Shown: positions 10,348-21,489 of the stretch, one piece after another | Position numbering within the stretch: position 1 is the stretch's first letter | Layout of the letters: each line of letters starts with the position of its first letter | NCBI GenBank assembly: GCA_037176705.1 | Contig: CM073898.1 | Coordinates: 24,412,488-24,476,487 of the forward strand | Length of the DNA stretch: 64,000 bases | From: Molossus alvarezi | Taxonomy: Eukaryota; Chordata; Mammalia; Chiroptera; Molossidae | Direction of reading: 5' to 3' | Made by a program: the position numbers and the translations under genes | Notes under the pieces: model-generated | The model's input: the letters and a program-made list of their open reading frames with translations, nothing else | Database searches by the model: none | What the model was told of the DNA's origin: nothing

Positions 10348-10361
10348 GTTGCCTGGGCAAC
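10348..10361. promoter_or_regulatory. Perfect RFX X-box palindrome
   Basis: GTTGCCTGGGCAAC is a perfect inverted repeat (6-bp arms, 2-bp spacer) matching the X-box bound by RFX factors (GTNRCC N RGYAAC). It lies between a MER5-like fragment and a MIR, in sequence I cannot assign to a repeat. The match is exact; binding and function are inferred. Confidence 0.5.
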
Positions 10362-10434
10362 CACTCTCCTTTCTTTTGCTAAAAAAACAATTCTCTGAAA
10401 CTTTTCATTCCTTTGCAGAGCAACAGTTTACTGA

Positions 10435-10655
10435 CTGGGCTGGTGCTTCCAAGTCAGACAGACCTGGGTTTGAATTCTAGCTCTGCTACTAACAGTCTGT
10501 CTGATCTGGGCCAGGTTACTTAAGCTGGAAGTCTCAGGATCTTCCTCTGAAAAATGGGCATCATTATCCCATGTCAGAGGGCTGAAGTGAACAGTAAATA
10601 CGTTAACAGCAGTAAAAGGGAGACATCCAGCACTTGCCTCAAAACAGGGGTTTAG
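10435..10655 (+). repeat. MIR SINE
   Basis: Nearly complete sense MIR: ACCTGGGTTTGAATTCTAGC (box B), CTGATCTGGGCCAGGTTAC, TGAAAAATGGGCATCATTATC, and the 3' end through ACATCCAGCACTTGCC. Confidence 0.92.
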
Positions 10656-10744
10656 GAGGGGACAGAAAAAACATCACTTATTAAATAACAGAAAGAAAAA
10701 CGTTGTTTTAAACATAGATAAATGTCATTTTTCTAGCTAGTATT
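10656..10744. other. Unassigned DNA
   Basis: Short A-rich gap between MIR and L1M; nothing recognised. Confidence 0.3.
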
Positions 10745-11345
10745 TACATAAGTACCATAAAATTCACCCACTGTAAGTGTACAGTTTGATACTTTTTAGT
10801 AAATTTATTGAGTTATGCAACTTTAGCCACAGTCCAGTCTTAGAACACTTTCATCACCCCTCTTGCCTCTTTGCAGTTAGTCAGTGTTTACCCTCTGCCT
10901 CAGGCAACCATGGATCTGCTTTCTGTCTCCAGAGATTTCCATTTCTGACATTTCATATAAATGGGATCATACCACGTGTAGTCTACAATGTCTGGCTTCT
11001 TAGCATAATGTTTTGAGGTTCATCCATGTTGTAGCATGTATAGATATTTCTTTCCTTTTTATTGCTGGATAATATTCCATTTTATGAATATGCTATATTT
11101 TGCTTAACCATTCTTGACTCTAGCATTTTCTCCAAATTCTCATCAATATTTGTTATTGTCTTAGTCTTCTGTTGTTTTTTTTTTTTATTATTATTATAGC
11201 TGTTCTAGTGGGTATGTGAAGGTATTACATTGTGGTTTTAATTTCCATTTTGCTAATGATGTTGATTATCTTTTCATGTACTTTTTATATATTTGTATAT
11301 ATTTTCAAATAACATGTCCAGTCAAACATTTTGCCCCTTTTAAAA
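10745..11345 (-). repeat. Old L1M 3' part
   Basis: Antisense L1M: 3' UTR phrases (ACCATAAAATTCACCCAC ... AGTTATGCAACTTTAGC ... GATCTGCTTTCTGTC), then ORF2 C-terminal phrases (GAGGTTCATCCATGTTGTAG, GATAATATTCCATTTTATG). Many internal deletions. Confidence 0.85.
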
Positions 11346-11654
11346 TTGGGCAGTTTGACTCATTAAGTTGTAAGAGTCTTATATCCTAGACACAAATTCT
11401 TTACCAGACATATCGTTTTCAAATACTTACCCCACCCAGTAGGTGACTTTATTAATGAAAAATTTTTTTTAAGGAACAGGCATTTAAAATTTTTAAATGC
11501 TGAGAGACTTTGTTTATATAAATAAGTAGAACGGAACATATCAAGTATAGTTATATCAATGTCACTCAATTTTTTGAACTCTTACCAATGTGTAGGCTAT
11601 TGTGTGATCTATTATTAAAAATACTTTGAGTTTTTTTATCAGTTGACAACTTGA
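11346..11654. repeat. Probable L1M continuation
   Basis: AT-rich. CAGTTTGACTCATTAAGTTG ... TTACCAGACATATCGTTTTC and CTTGATTGGG phrases look like antisense L1M ORF2 continuing from the previous feature, but too decayed to align by eye. Confidence 0.45.
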
Positions 11655-12496
11655 TTGGGTTCTCTTTGAATTTCTCAACAGTTTTATTGAGATATAACTC
11701 ACATATTATAAATTTATTATTTTAACAAGTATGATTCAGTGGTTTTTAATGCATTCACAGAGTTGTACAACTGTCGCCCCGATCTACTTGTGGAACATTT
11801 TCATCAACACAAAAGGAAACTCTATGCCAATTAGCAGTCTTTCCTATTCCTTCTTCACCCAACCCCTGAAACAACAAATCTATTTTTTGTGATGCTTTGA
11901 ACTTGCCTATTCTGAACATTTCATATAAATGGAATCACACAATATATGGGATTTCTTGTGACTAACTTCTTTCACTTACAATATTTTCAATGTTCATTCA
12001 TGTTGTAGCATGTACAGTACTTAATTTCTTTCTATGACTAGATAATATTCCTTTATATAGATACACCATTTTTGTTTGTTTGTTTAACCATCCATCATTT
12101 GATGGACATTTGGATTGTTTCTACTTTTAGTCTATTATGAATATTGCTGTTATAAATATTTGATTACAAGATTTTCTGTGGGGACATATGTTTTCAGTTC
12201 TCTCTGGTATATACATACCTAGGAGTAGAATTGCTGAGTAATGTGGTAACTATATTTAAATTTTTGAGGGGTTGCCAGGTTGTTTTCAAAAGCAGCTGTA
12301 CTTTTTTACATTCCCATCAGAAATACTGAGGATTACTATTTTTCCACACTCTACCAACACTTGTTATTATCTGTGTTTTTTATTATAGTCATCCTAATAG
12401 ACGAGAAACACTATCTCATTGTGGTTGAGAGTGACATTTACTAATGACTGATGATATTGAGCATTTTCATGTGCTTATTGGATGTGTGTATATATG

Positions 12497-12542
<46 letters not shown>

Positions 12543-12849
12543 CTCTGTATATACTCTCTATATATTTATATGTACACACACACATACACACCCCACACAC
12601 CTTTGGAAAAAAATCTATATATCTCTTTTACCCACTTTTTAATTGGGTTATGTGTCTTTTTATTATTTAGTTGCAAGAGTTACTTAGATATTTTGAGTAC
12701 ATGTTGTTTTTTTTACCTGAAATATTTGGCATGATATTCATTAAGATACTTTGCAAATATGTCAGTAATACAATTTGCCAATTTTATAATTTCAAAATTA
12801 TAATTTACACAGGAAAATTATTTAACATGGCTAATCTGATTTTTATCTT
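11655..12849 (-). repeat. Second L1M copy, 3' UTR and ORF2 end
   Basis: Antisense again starting at the 3' UTR: CAACAGTTTTATTGAGATAT, AGTGGTTTTTAATGCATTC, GAGTTGTACAACTGTCGC. Then ORF2 sequence CATGTTGTAGCATGTACAG, GATGGACATTTGGATTG, GGAGTAGAATTGCTG, CTCATTGTGGTTGAGAGTG, TTTAATTGGGTTATGTGTC. A TA microsatellite has expanded inside it near 12500. Its repeated 3' start shows it is separate from the copy at 10745. Confidence 0.85.
12486..12537. repeat. (TA)n microsatellite
   Basis: TGTATATATGTATG followed by about twenty uninterrupted TA units, then CT/TA-rich flank. Likely polymorphic and cruciform-prone. Confidence 0.95.
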
Positions 12850-13690
12850 TTTCATTTCTAGATTTATTTAGATATAATTGATATATAATATTGTGTAAAT
12901 TTAAGGTGTACAGTGTGGTGATTTGATACATGTATTATATTGTAAAATGTTTATCACAATAAGATTAGTTAACACATTAAAGCTCCTAGAAGAAAACATA
13001 GGGGATAAGCTTCTTAACATTGGTCTTACAATATTTTTTAGACTTAAACCTAAAGCAAAAGTTGACAAAAGCAAAAGTCAACAAGTGGGACTTCATTAAA
13101 CTAAAAAGCTCTGCACAGCAAAGGAAACCATGAAAAAATGAAAAGGCAACATAAGGAATGGGAGAAAATGTTTGCAAATTATATATCTGAAAGGGGTTAA
13201 TATCCAAAATACATAAAGAACTCATGCAACTCAAAATAAAAAACCTAACCAATCCAATTAAATAGTGTACAGAGGAACTGTGTAGACATTTTCCCTAAAA
13301 AGACATACAAATGGTCAACAGGTGCATGAAAAGGTGTTCAGCATCACTAATCATCAGAGAAATATGAATAAAAACTACAATGAGATATCACCTCACACCT
13401 GTCAGAATGGATATAATAAAAAAGACAAGAAATAACAGGTGTTGATAAGGATGTGGAGAAAAGAGAAGTCTTGTGCACTGTCAGTGGGAATGTAAATCAG
13501 TGCAGCCACTATGGAAGATGCATCAAAATATTAAAAATAAAACTACTCTATGGCCCAGCAATTCCACTTCTGGGCATTTATGCACAGTAAATGAAAACAC
13601 TAATTTGAAAAGATATATATGTATATACACCCTCATATTCATTGTAGCATTATTTACAATAGCCAAGATATGAAAACGACTTGTGTCTTC
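12850..13690 (-). mobile_element. Old L1 with inverted 5' segment
   Basis: 12858-12976 is an antisense L1 3' UTR (TATAATTGATATATAATATTG, AAGGTGTACAGTGTGGTGA). At about 12978 the strand switches: TCCTAGAAGAAAACATAGG ... AGTCAACAAGTGGGACTTC ... CACTAATCATCAGAGAAAT ... CCCAGCAATTCCACTTC ... TTGTAGCATTATTTACAATAG is sense L1 ORF2. The arrangement matches a twin-primed insertion. Two separate insertions side by side is the alternative. Confidence 0.75.
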
Positions 13691-13702
13691 TTGATGGCTC
13701 TT

Positions 13703-14098
13703 GATTAGTTTCCTAGTGCTGCTGTAAAAAAGTAGCCCAAGCAAAGTGGCTTAAAATAACAGAAATTCATTCTCTTAAAGTTCTGGAGACTGGAGTTCTG
13801 GAACCTTTCACAGGGGAGGTCCTTATTCCCTCTACAGCTTTTGGTAGCCCCAGGTGTTCCTGGCTTGTGGCAACATCACTTCAATTTCTGCTTCCATCAT
13901 TATCTTCCCTCTGTGTCTCTGTTCGGATTTCACTCTTTCTTATAAAGACACCAGTCATATTGGATTAGGGGCCCACTCTACTCCAGTTTGACCTCATCTT
14001 AATGAATTACATCTGTAATGACCTTATTTTCAAATAAGGGCACTGGGGATTAAGAGTTCAATTTATCTTTTGGGGAAATACAATTCAACCCATAATAG
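13703..14098 (-). repeat. MaLR LTR (MLT1/MST type)
   Basis: Antisense solo LTR of a mammalian apparent LTR retrotransposon (ERVL-MaLR). Diagnostic order: TTAGTTTCCTAGTGCTGCTG, GTGGCTTAAAATAACAGAAAT, AGTTCTGGAGACTGGAG, GACACCAGTCATATTGG, TTAATGAATTACATCTG, CTTATTTTCAAATAAGGGCA, ending CAATTCAACCCATAATAG. No internal region was seen, so it is a solo LTR. Confidence 0.9.
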
Positions 14099-15060
14099 CT
14101 GTGGAGTGTCTGGGAGTTTCTCGGGAGGAGAGGAGAGATTGTGCTTGATTCTGGATTTCCAAGCTGTGGGTGGGGGGTGGGATATAAAGCATGAGAATGG
14201 AGTGGGGTTGACATTCTATGTCAGGACATAAACTTGAAGACCGGGAAATACTGTGGGGATTTAGGGGAGAGAGAATTGACCCATATCTGATACTAGTCAT
14301 CGTGTTAACATTAAATTGGATGTCTTTGCTAATTAAACATTTAGAGTCTTGGAAATTTTGTTAGCAGGTGGATGAGTGGGTGATTGAGGGTTGCTGTTCA
14401 CTGGTGCCCCCTGCAGAGCCATACCGGCTCTGTGGGGCTGCTGCCCAGTTGACTTGGTGTGTACTGCATTTTGATTGATGGCATTTCAATTGTTCAAATA
14501 TCACCCTTGAGAATGGCTACTTCAATAAATCATTGCTTTAAGTAGTGAGGAAGAAGAGTCAGCAGTGACAAATTTTTGAAAAACATTGATGGTCAAAAGA
14601 AGCTTGATGAGAAAACAAGATTAATATTTTATTTTTAAATTTTATTAATATATTTTTATTTTATTTTTAAAAATTTTGTGATTTGAATGTATCTGAGGCC
14701 TTGCTGTGCACAGGAAATTTTAGTATTAGGCACATCTGGGCCAGGTTAACATTGGAAGAGAGCTAAGTGTTCTTATTTGGGAAATTATTTTACTCTAGAC
14801 CCGACGTTTTTCAGAGTGTCCTCTTGGCTCTTAGTCAGGGAAGCTGGGATGACTGCCCTAACTCATGGATGCTTTCTTAGTTTGGAATCCATCCTGGCCA
14901 TCTGGCAGGCAATGATATGGCTGTTTTCTCCTCATGGTTCTATGGCAATTGGGCACATACATACCACTGCCAGAGGCAAACAACTCGGGAGGGACCAGGC
15001 CATGCTTGATTTCCTTTCTTTCCTTCTGTCCTTTAGTAGCCAACTGACCTAGTTTCCAAT
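14099..15060. other. Unassigned unique DNA
   Basis: No gene recognised. It contains an AT-rich patch (14620-14690) and the CTCF-like core at 14404. Confidence 0.4.
14404..14417 (-). promoter_or_regulatory. CTCF-like core
   Basis: On the minus strand TCTGCAGGGGGCAC matches 12 of 14 positions of the CTCF core CCASYAGRKGGCRS. It lies in non-repeat sequence. A match by eye, not a scored site. Confidence 0.35.
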
Positions 15061-15328
15061 GGGAATAAAGACCCATTTATTTGTTTCAACAATATTTTAC
15101 TAGTATAATTTCATCTATGACTTTTATGCTTCTAGGTTAATATAATTTATTTTTAAATTACACTTACGTCCTTCTAGTAACTTCAGGCTAAGTTTGTTCT
15201 TATTTTTCTAGTTCTTTGGGGGGGGAGGGTAAAGTTAGGTTGTTTGAGATATTTCTTTTTTTTGTTTTTTACTATAGGCATTTGTTGCTATAAGCTTCTA
15301 TCTTTGAACTGCTTTTGTTGCATCCTAT
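15061..15328 (-). repeat. Old L1M, left part of a split copy
   Basis: Antisense old L1 sequence (TTCTAGTTCTTTGG..GTTAGGTTGTTTGAGA, GGCATTTGTTGCTATAAGC, CTGCTTTTGTTGCATCC). It resumes at 24403 after the 9-kb block, so both are one copy split by that insertion. Confidence 0.75.
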
Positions 15329-15343
15329 AAGTTGGTGTTTTTT

Positions 15344-16790
15344 CTTTTTAAACTTATCTTTATTGTTGAATGTATTACAGATGTCCTTCCTTCTTTCCAC
15401 CTTTCACTCCTCCTCCCCACTCCCACCCCTCTCCTGCCCTCCCCACACTATTGTCTCTGTCTATTGGTTATGCATATATGCATATAAGATTTTTGGTTTC
15501 TCTCTTTTTGCCCCACCTCTCCCCTTCCCTTTGAGGTTCATCAGTCTAACAACCAATCTGTACTTCTTAATCCCTTCATCTTTGTCACCCATCCCCCCAA
15601 CCCCCCTCCCACCTGGCAAGCAACAAAAATTTCTCTTTATCTACGAATCTGTTTCTGTTCTGCTTGATCATTTTGTTTGTAAATTCAATTTTTGATAGAT
15701 ATGTATTTATTGCCATTTTCTTGTTTATATATTTTTTAAATCTTCTTCAAGAAGGCTGCCAACATTTCATGTAATACTGGTTTGCTGGTGATGAAATCCT
15801 TTAGCTTTTTTTGTCTGGGAAACTCTTTATATGACCATTGATTCTAAATGATAGCTTTGCAGGATAGAGTAATAATCTTGGTTGTAGGTCGTTGCTTTTC
15901 ATCACCTTGAATATTTCTTGCCACTCCCTTCTGGCCTGCAAAGTTTCTGTTGAGAAATCAGCTGACTTTGTAGGTAGCTAACTGCCTTTCTCTTGCTGTT
16001 TTTAAGATTCTCTCTTTGTCTTTAACCTTTGGCATTTTGATGATGATGTGTCTTGGTGTGGACCTCTTTGGGTTTATCTGTTTGGGACTCTCTGTGCTGG
16101 CTGGTCTTGCATGTCTGTTTCCTTCACCAAGTTAGGGAATTTTTCTGCCATTATTGTTTCAAATAGGTTTTCAATTTTGTGCCCTTTCTCTTCTCCTTCT
16201 GGCACTCCTATGATGCAAATATTGGTACACTTGAAATTGTCCCACAGTATCCTTATACTATCCTCATTTTTCTGGATTCTTTTCTCTGTTTGCTGTTCTG
16301 ATTGGGTGTTTTCTGCTTTCTTATATTCCAAATCGATGGTTTGCTTCTTGGCTTTACCTACTCTACTACTGAATCTGTGTAAATTATTCTTTATTTCAGT
16401 TAGTGCCTCCTTCATTTCTGACTGGTCCTTTTTTATGTTGTTGATGTTCTCACTAAGTTCCTTGGAGTTCTCCTTAAGTTCCTTGAAGTTCTCACTAAGT
16501 TCCTTGAGCATCCTTATAACCAGTGTTTTGAACTCTGCATCTGATTGATTGCTTATCTCCATTTTGTTTAGTTCTCTTCCTGGAGTTTTGTTCTTTTCTT
16601 TCACTTGGGACATGTTTCTTTGTCTCCTCATTTTGGCTGATTTCCTGTGTTTGTTTCCATGTATTAGGTAGAGTCGCTATGTCTCCTAGGCTTCCTGGGG
16701 TGGCCTGCTGTAGTAGGGGTCCTGTAGGGTCCAGTGCCACAACCTCCCTGATGGCCCCAGCTGTACCCTCGAGGTGTACCCCTAGTGTGG
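15344..16790 (-). mobile_element. HAL1 copy A (3' UTR, ORF1, part of 5' UTR)
   Basis: Half-LINE: the L1-like 3' UTR (C/T-rich on this strand, 15390-15650) is joined directly to ORF1, with no reverse transcriptase. T-run at 15341-15349 marks the 3' end. 5' UTR sequence stops near GTGTGGATTATAT (about 16790), where L1 ORF2 sequence begins. HAL1 elements are known to depend on L1 ORF2 protein for movement. Confidence 0.85.
15706..16631 (-). pseudogene. HAL1 ORF1 pseudogene, copy A
   Basis: Decayed gene for an L1-type ORF1 protein, an RNA-binding trimeric chaperone of the retrotransposon particle. The start is the ATG at 16631 (MRRQRNMSQVKEKNK), the same place as in the other ORF1 copies. An open frame of 185 codons covers the basic N-terminus, a heptad-repeat coiled coil (LSENFKELKENSKELSENI) and the start of the RNA-recognition domain (ICIIGVPEGEE). 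A frameshift near 16075 breaks the frame; the C-terminal domain continues to about 15720 in other frames. The ATG of an ORF2 remnant (MAINTYLS) overlaps the end near 15716. Not functional. Confidence 0.85.
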
Positions 16791-16966
16791 ATTATATTAC
16801 ACAAATAAGTGAGATCATATGATACTTGTCTTTCTCTGCTTGGCTTGTTTTGCTTAGGATAATACTCTCCAGGTCCCTCCATGTTGTCTCAAAAGATAAG
16901 AGATCGCTCTTTCTTACAGCTGCATAGTGTTCTATTGTGTATATGCACCACAGCTTTTTTATCCAC

Positions 16967-16972
<6 letters not shown>

Positions 16973-17005
<33 letters not shown>

Positions 17006-17243
17006 TCCTCACCCGAGGATATTTTTCCATTTTTTGTACAGATAGAATGGGAGGGAGAGAGGGGAAGGGAGAGAGAGTGAGAAACATCGACGTGAAGGGA
17101 CACATCGAGTGGCTGCCACCCGCACGACCAACCAGGGCCGGGGACAAACTGCAACCGAGGTACATGCCCTTAGCGGGAACCGAACCCGGGTCTCTCCGGA
17201 CCGCGGGCCGACGCTCTAACCTCTGAGCCAAACTGGCCAGGGC
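16973..17243 (-). repeat. VES SINE, young, in L1 ORF2
   Basis: Minus-strand VES with a TTTA repeat tail (about ten units, 16965-17005) and high CpG content (CCGGACCGCGGGCCGACGC). Duplication TATCCACTTATTT at 16960-16972 and 17244-17256. Confidence 0.96.
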
Positions 17244-18767
17244 TATCCACTTATTTTTGATGGATACTTGGCTGTTTCCAGATCATAACAATTGTAAATA
17301 GTGCTACTATGAACATATGGGTACATATATTCTTTCTGATTGGTGTTTCAGGCTCCTTAGGTTATATTCCTAGAAGTGGGATCACTGGGTAAAATGGCAG
17401 GTCCATTTATAATGTACTAAGGAAACACCATATTGTTTTTCATAGTGGCTGCACCAGTCTGCATTCCCACCAGCAGTGTACTAGAGTCCCCTTTCTCCAC
17501 ACCCTTGCCAGCACTTGTTGTTTGATGATTTGTTGATGGCAGCCATTCTGGCAGATGTGAGGTGATACCTCAGTCGTTTTAATTTGCATTTCTCTGATGA
17601 TTAGTGAAGTTGAGCATTGTTTCATATGTTTCTTGGCCATTTTTATGCCTTTTTTGGAGAGGTGTCTATTTAGGTCCTCTGCCCATTTTTTAATTGTTTT
17701 TTTTTGTCTTCTCCCTTTTGTTGAGTTGTATGAGTACTCTATATATTTTGGAAATTAACTCCTTATCTGATGTATCATTGGCAATTATGCTCTCCCATAT
17801 AGTAGGTTCCCTTTCCATTTTGATGCTTCTTTCTTTTGCTGTGCAGAAGCTTTTTAGTTTTATGTAGTCCCATGTATTAATTTTTTCCTTTGTTTCTATT
17901 AGGTGTTGTATCAGTGAAAATTTTGCTACATGTGATGTCTGAAATTTTGTTGCCCACAATTTCTTCTAAAATTTTTATGGACTCACAGGCCACATTTAAG
18001 TCTTTTATCCATTTTGAGTTTATTCTTGTGTATGGTGTAAGTTGGTGGTCTAGTTTCATTTTTTGCATGTAGCTGTCCAATTTTCCCAACACCATTTATT
18101 GAAGAAGCTGCTTTTACTCCATTGTATGCTCTTGACACGTTTGTCAAATACTAGTTGAGCATAATGTCTTGGGTCAATTTCTGGGTTCTCTGTTCCGTTC
18201 CATTGATCTATATGTCTGCTCTAGTGCCAGTACCAGGCTGTTTTGATTACAATGGCTTTGTAGTATAACCTGATATCAGTATTGTTATCCCTCCTACTTT
18301 GTCCTTCTTTTTCAAGATTGCTGTGGCTATTTGGGGTCTTTTTGGTTCCATATAAACTTTTGGAGTATTTGTTCTAGTTCTGTGAAATATGTTGTTGGTA
18401 TTTTAATGGGAATTGCATTGAATATATAGATTGCTTTGGGAAGTATGGACATTTTAATTATGTTAATTCTTCTGATTCATGAACAAGTATCTGCTTCCAC
18501 TTTTTTATATCTTCCTCTATTTCTTTTTTCAATGTCCTTTAGTTTTCTGTGAACAGGTCCTTTACTTCTTTGGTTGAATTTATTCTTAGGGATCTTAATT
18601 TTTTTGTCATAGTGGTAAATGGGATTTTTTTTTAGTTTTTCTTTCTGTGAGTTCATTATTGGTGTATAAGAATGCTGTTTATTTCTTGATGTTAATTTTG
18701 TATCCTACTACTTTTCCTAATTTGTTTATTAAATGTAGTAGATTTTTTATGGGGTCTCTAGGGTTGT

Positions 18768-19012
18768 CTTTAATCCTCACCTGAGGATATTTTTCTATTT
18801 ATCTTTAGACAGAGTGGGAGGAAGAGGAAGAGAAAGGGAGAGAGAGAGAAACATCAACGTGAGAGGGACACATCTACTGGTTGCCTCCCACCAGACCCTG
18901 ACCAAGGCCGGTGATGAACTGCAACCGAGGTATGTTCCTTTGGCTGGAATTGAACTCAAGACTCACTGGTCTGCAGGCCAATGCTCTACCACTGAGCCAA
19001 ACTGGCCAGGGC
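18768..19012 (-). repeat. VES SINE in L1 ORF2
   Basis: Minus-strand VES from TTTAATCCTCACCTGAGG to CTGGCCAGGGC. The flanks TCTAGGGTTGTC and CTCTAGAATTT give only a short, uncertain duplication. Less CpG-rich, so older than the copy at 16973. Confidence 0.93.
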
Positions 19013-19601
19013 TCTAGAATTTTTTATGTACAATATCATGTCATCTTCAAATAATGACACTTTCACTTTCTCCTTTCCAATTTGGATCCCTTTTATTTTT
19101 TCTTCCTGTATGACTGCTGTGGCTAAGACTTCCAGTACTATGTTAAATAAGAGTGGCGAAAGTGTGCATCCCTGTCTTCTTCCTGTTCTTAAGGGAAATG
19201 CTTTCAGTTTTTGCCCATTGAGTATGATGTTGGCTGTAGGTCTTTCATATATGGCCTTTACTATGTCGAGATATGATCCCTCTATTCCTACATTGCTGAG
19301 TGTTTTTATCAGAAATGGGTGCTGGATTTTGTCAAATACTTTTTCAGCTTCTATTGATATGATCATGTGGTTTTTATCTTTCATTTTATTTATGTGGTGT
19401 ATCACATTTATTGATTTGCAAATATTGTACCAGCCTTGCATCCCTGGGATGAATCCCACTTGGTCATGGTGAATAACAAAAGTCTAGATCTAGACAACTG
19501 CTGGTACTGCTGGATCTGATTTGCTAATATTTTGTTAAGGATTTTGGCATCTATGTTCATCAGGGATATTGGCCTGTAGTTTTCTTTCTTTGTAATGTCT
19601 T

Positions 19602-19874
19602 ATTTATTTATTTATTTTTTTATCTTCACCTGTGGGAATTTTTGCATTGATCTCCAGATAGAGCTGGAGAGAAGAGGGGAAGAGAGAGAGAGAAACATCA
19701 GTGTTAGAAAGAAACATGGATGTGAGAGAAACACATCGAGTGGTTACTACCCACATGACCCCAACCAGGGATGGGGACAAACTGCAACCGAGGTATGTGC
19801 CCTTAACAGAAACCAAATCCGGGACTCTCTAATTAGGCCAACACTCTAATCGCTGAACCATACTGGCCAGGGCT
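19602..19874 (-). repeat. VES SINE in L1 ORF2
   Basis: Minus-strand VES with duplication CTTTGTAATGTCTT / CTTTGTAGTGTCTT at 19588 and 19875. It carries a short internal duplication of the GAGAGAAACATC unit (about 19690-19735), a tandem expansion in its body. Confidence 0.95.
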
Positions 19875-21489
19875 CTTTGTAGTGTCTTTATCTGGTTTTG
19901 GAATTAGAATTATGCTGGCCTCATAAAACAAGTTTGAAAGTCTTTCTTCCTCTTCAATTTTTTGGAATAGTTTGAGGAGAATGGGTGTTAGTTCTTCTTT
20001 GAATGTTCAGTAAAATTACCCCATGAAGTTGTCCAGATCTGGACTTTTGTTAGCTGGGAGATTCTTGATTACATCTTCAATTTTCTTAGTTGTTATTGGT
20101 CTGTTCAAGTTTTCTATCTCTTCCTAGTTTAGTTTCGGGAAACTATGTGTTTTAAGAAATGTGTTCATTTTTCTTAGATTGTCCAATTTGTTGCCATATA
20201 ATTGTTCATAGTATTTGTTAACGATCCTTTGTATTTTTGAGTGTCAGTTGGTACTTCTCCTCTTTCATTTCTGATTCTGTGTATTTGGGTCCTCTTTGTT
20301 TCTTGGTGAGTCTGGCTAAGGGTTCATCAATCTTGTTTATCTTTACAAAGAACCAGCTCTTTGTCTCATTGATCTTTTGAATTTTTTTTTTTTTTAGTTT
20401 CTATGTCATTTATTTCTGCTCTGATCTTTACTGTTTATTTTCTTCTACTTGTTCTGGGGTTTTCTTTTTGTTTGCTTTCTAGTTCTTTAAGTTGTGAAGT
20501 TAGGTAATCAATTAGAAACTTTTCTTTTTTCTAGAGGTAGGCCTGTAGTGCTATGAACTTCCCTCTCAGAACTGCTTTTGCTGCATCCCATAAGCTTTGT
20601 GTTGTTGTGTGTTCATTTTCATTGGTTTCCAGGAAGTTTTTAATTTCTTCCTTGATCTCCTTGGTTACCCATTCATTGTTTAAGAACATGGTGTTTAGTC
20701 TCCATGTGTTCAAATGACTTTGTGTGTTTTTGTTATAATTGATTTCTAGTTTCATGCCACTGTAATGTGAGAAGATGCTTGATATGATTTCAATCTTCTT
20801 GAATTTGTAGAGACTTAATTTGTGTCCTAACACGTGGTCTATGTTTTAGACTGTCCCAAGTGCACTTGAAAAGAATATAAAATCTGCAGTTTTGGGGTGT
20901 AATTCTCTGTAGATATCTATTAAATCCATTTGATCTAGTGCATCATTTAGAGTCTCTTTTTCCTTGTTAATTTATTGTCTAGAGTATCTATCCAGTGATG
21001 TCAGTGGGGTGTTGAAGTCCCCTGCTATGATTGCATTGCTGTTGATTTCTCCTTTGAACTCCTCCAGAAGTTTTAAAATATATTTTGGTGCTCCTATATT
21101 GGGTGCATATATGTTTACCAAGGTTATATCTTACTGTTGAGTAGATCCTTTCAGTGTTATTTAGTGGCCTTCTTTGTCTCTAGTTATGGCCTTCATTTTG
21201 AAGACTATTTTATCGAATATAAGTATTGTTACCTCAGCCTTTTCTTTCCTTTTTGTTTGCTTGGAAGATTTTTTTTCCCATCCCTTCACTATGTGAGTCT
21301 TTTGTTGTGAGGTGGGTCTCTTGTAAACAACATCTATGTGAGTCATGTTTTCTTATCCAATCAGCTACTCTGTCTTTTGATCAGAGCATTCAATCCATTT
21401 ACATTTATGGTTATTAATTATTGCCATTTTTGTTTATTGTGGTTATATTTTTCTTCTTATTTCTTCTACTAATTACAGTAGTCCTTTTT

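Larger units (their letters stand above)
16795..21427 (-). pseudogene. L1 ORF2 pseudogene (endonuclease/reverse transcriptase)
   Basis: Decayed L1 ORF2 read right to left, starting near the ATG at 21427. The reverse transcriptase part survives best at 18986-19459. There the conserved RQGCPLSP box reads RQGCTLSP and the catalytic FADD box reads FEDD: the two aspartates remain but neighbouring residues have changed. The C-terminal part ([16 protein letters not shown]) is at 17440-17640. Frameshifts, stops and three nested VES (16973, 18768, 19602) destroy it. It cannot encode a working enzyme. Confidence 0.9.

Noticed and set aside
16048..16548. 166-codon plus-strand hydrophobic frame resembling a membrane protein
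   Set aside because: It is the complement of the HAL1 ORF1 coiled coil. Lys/Glu-rich heptads read backwards give Phe/Leu/Ser-rich sequence. Frames at 22247, 55491 and 19026 are similar shadows.
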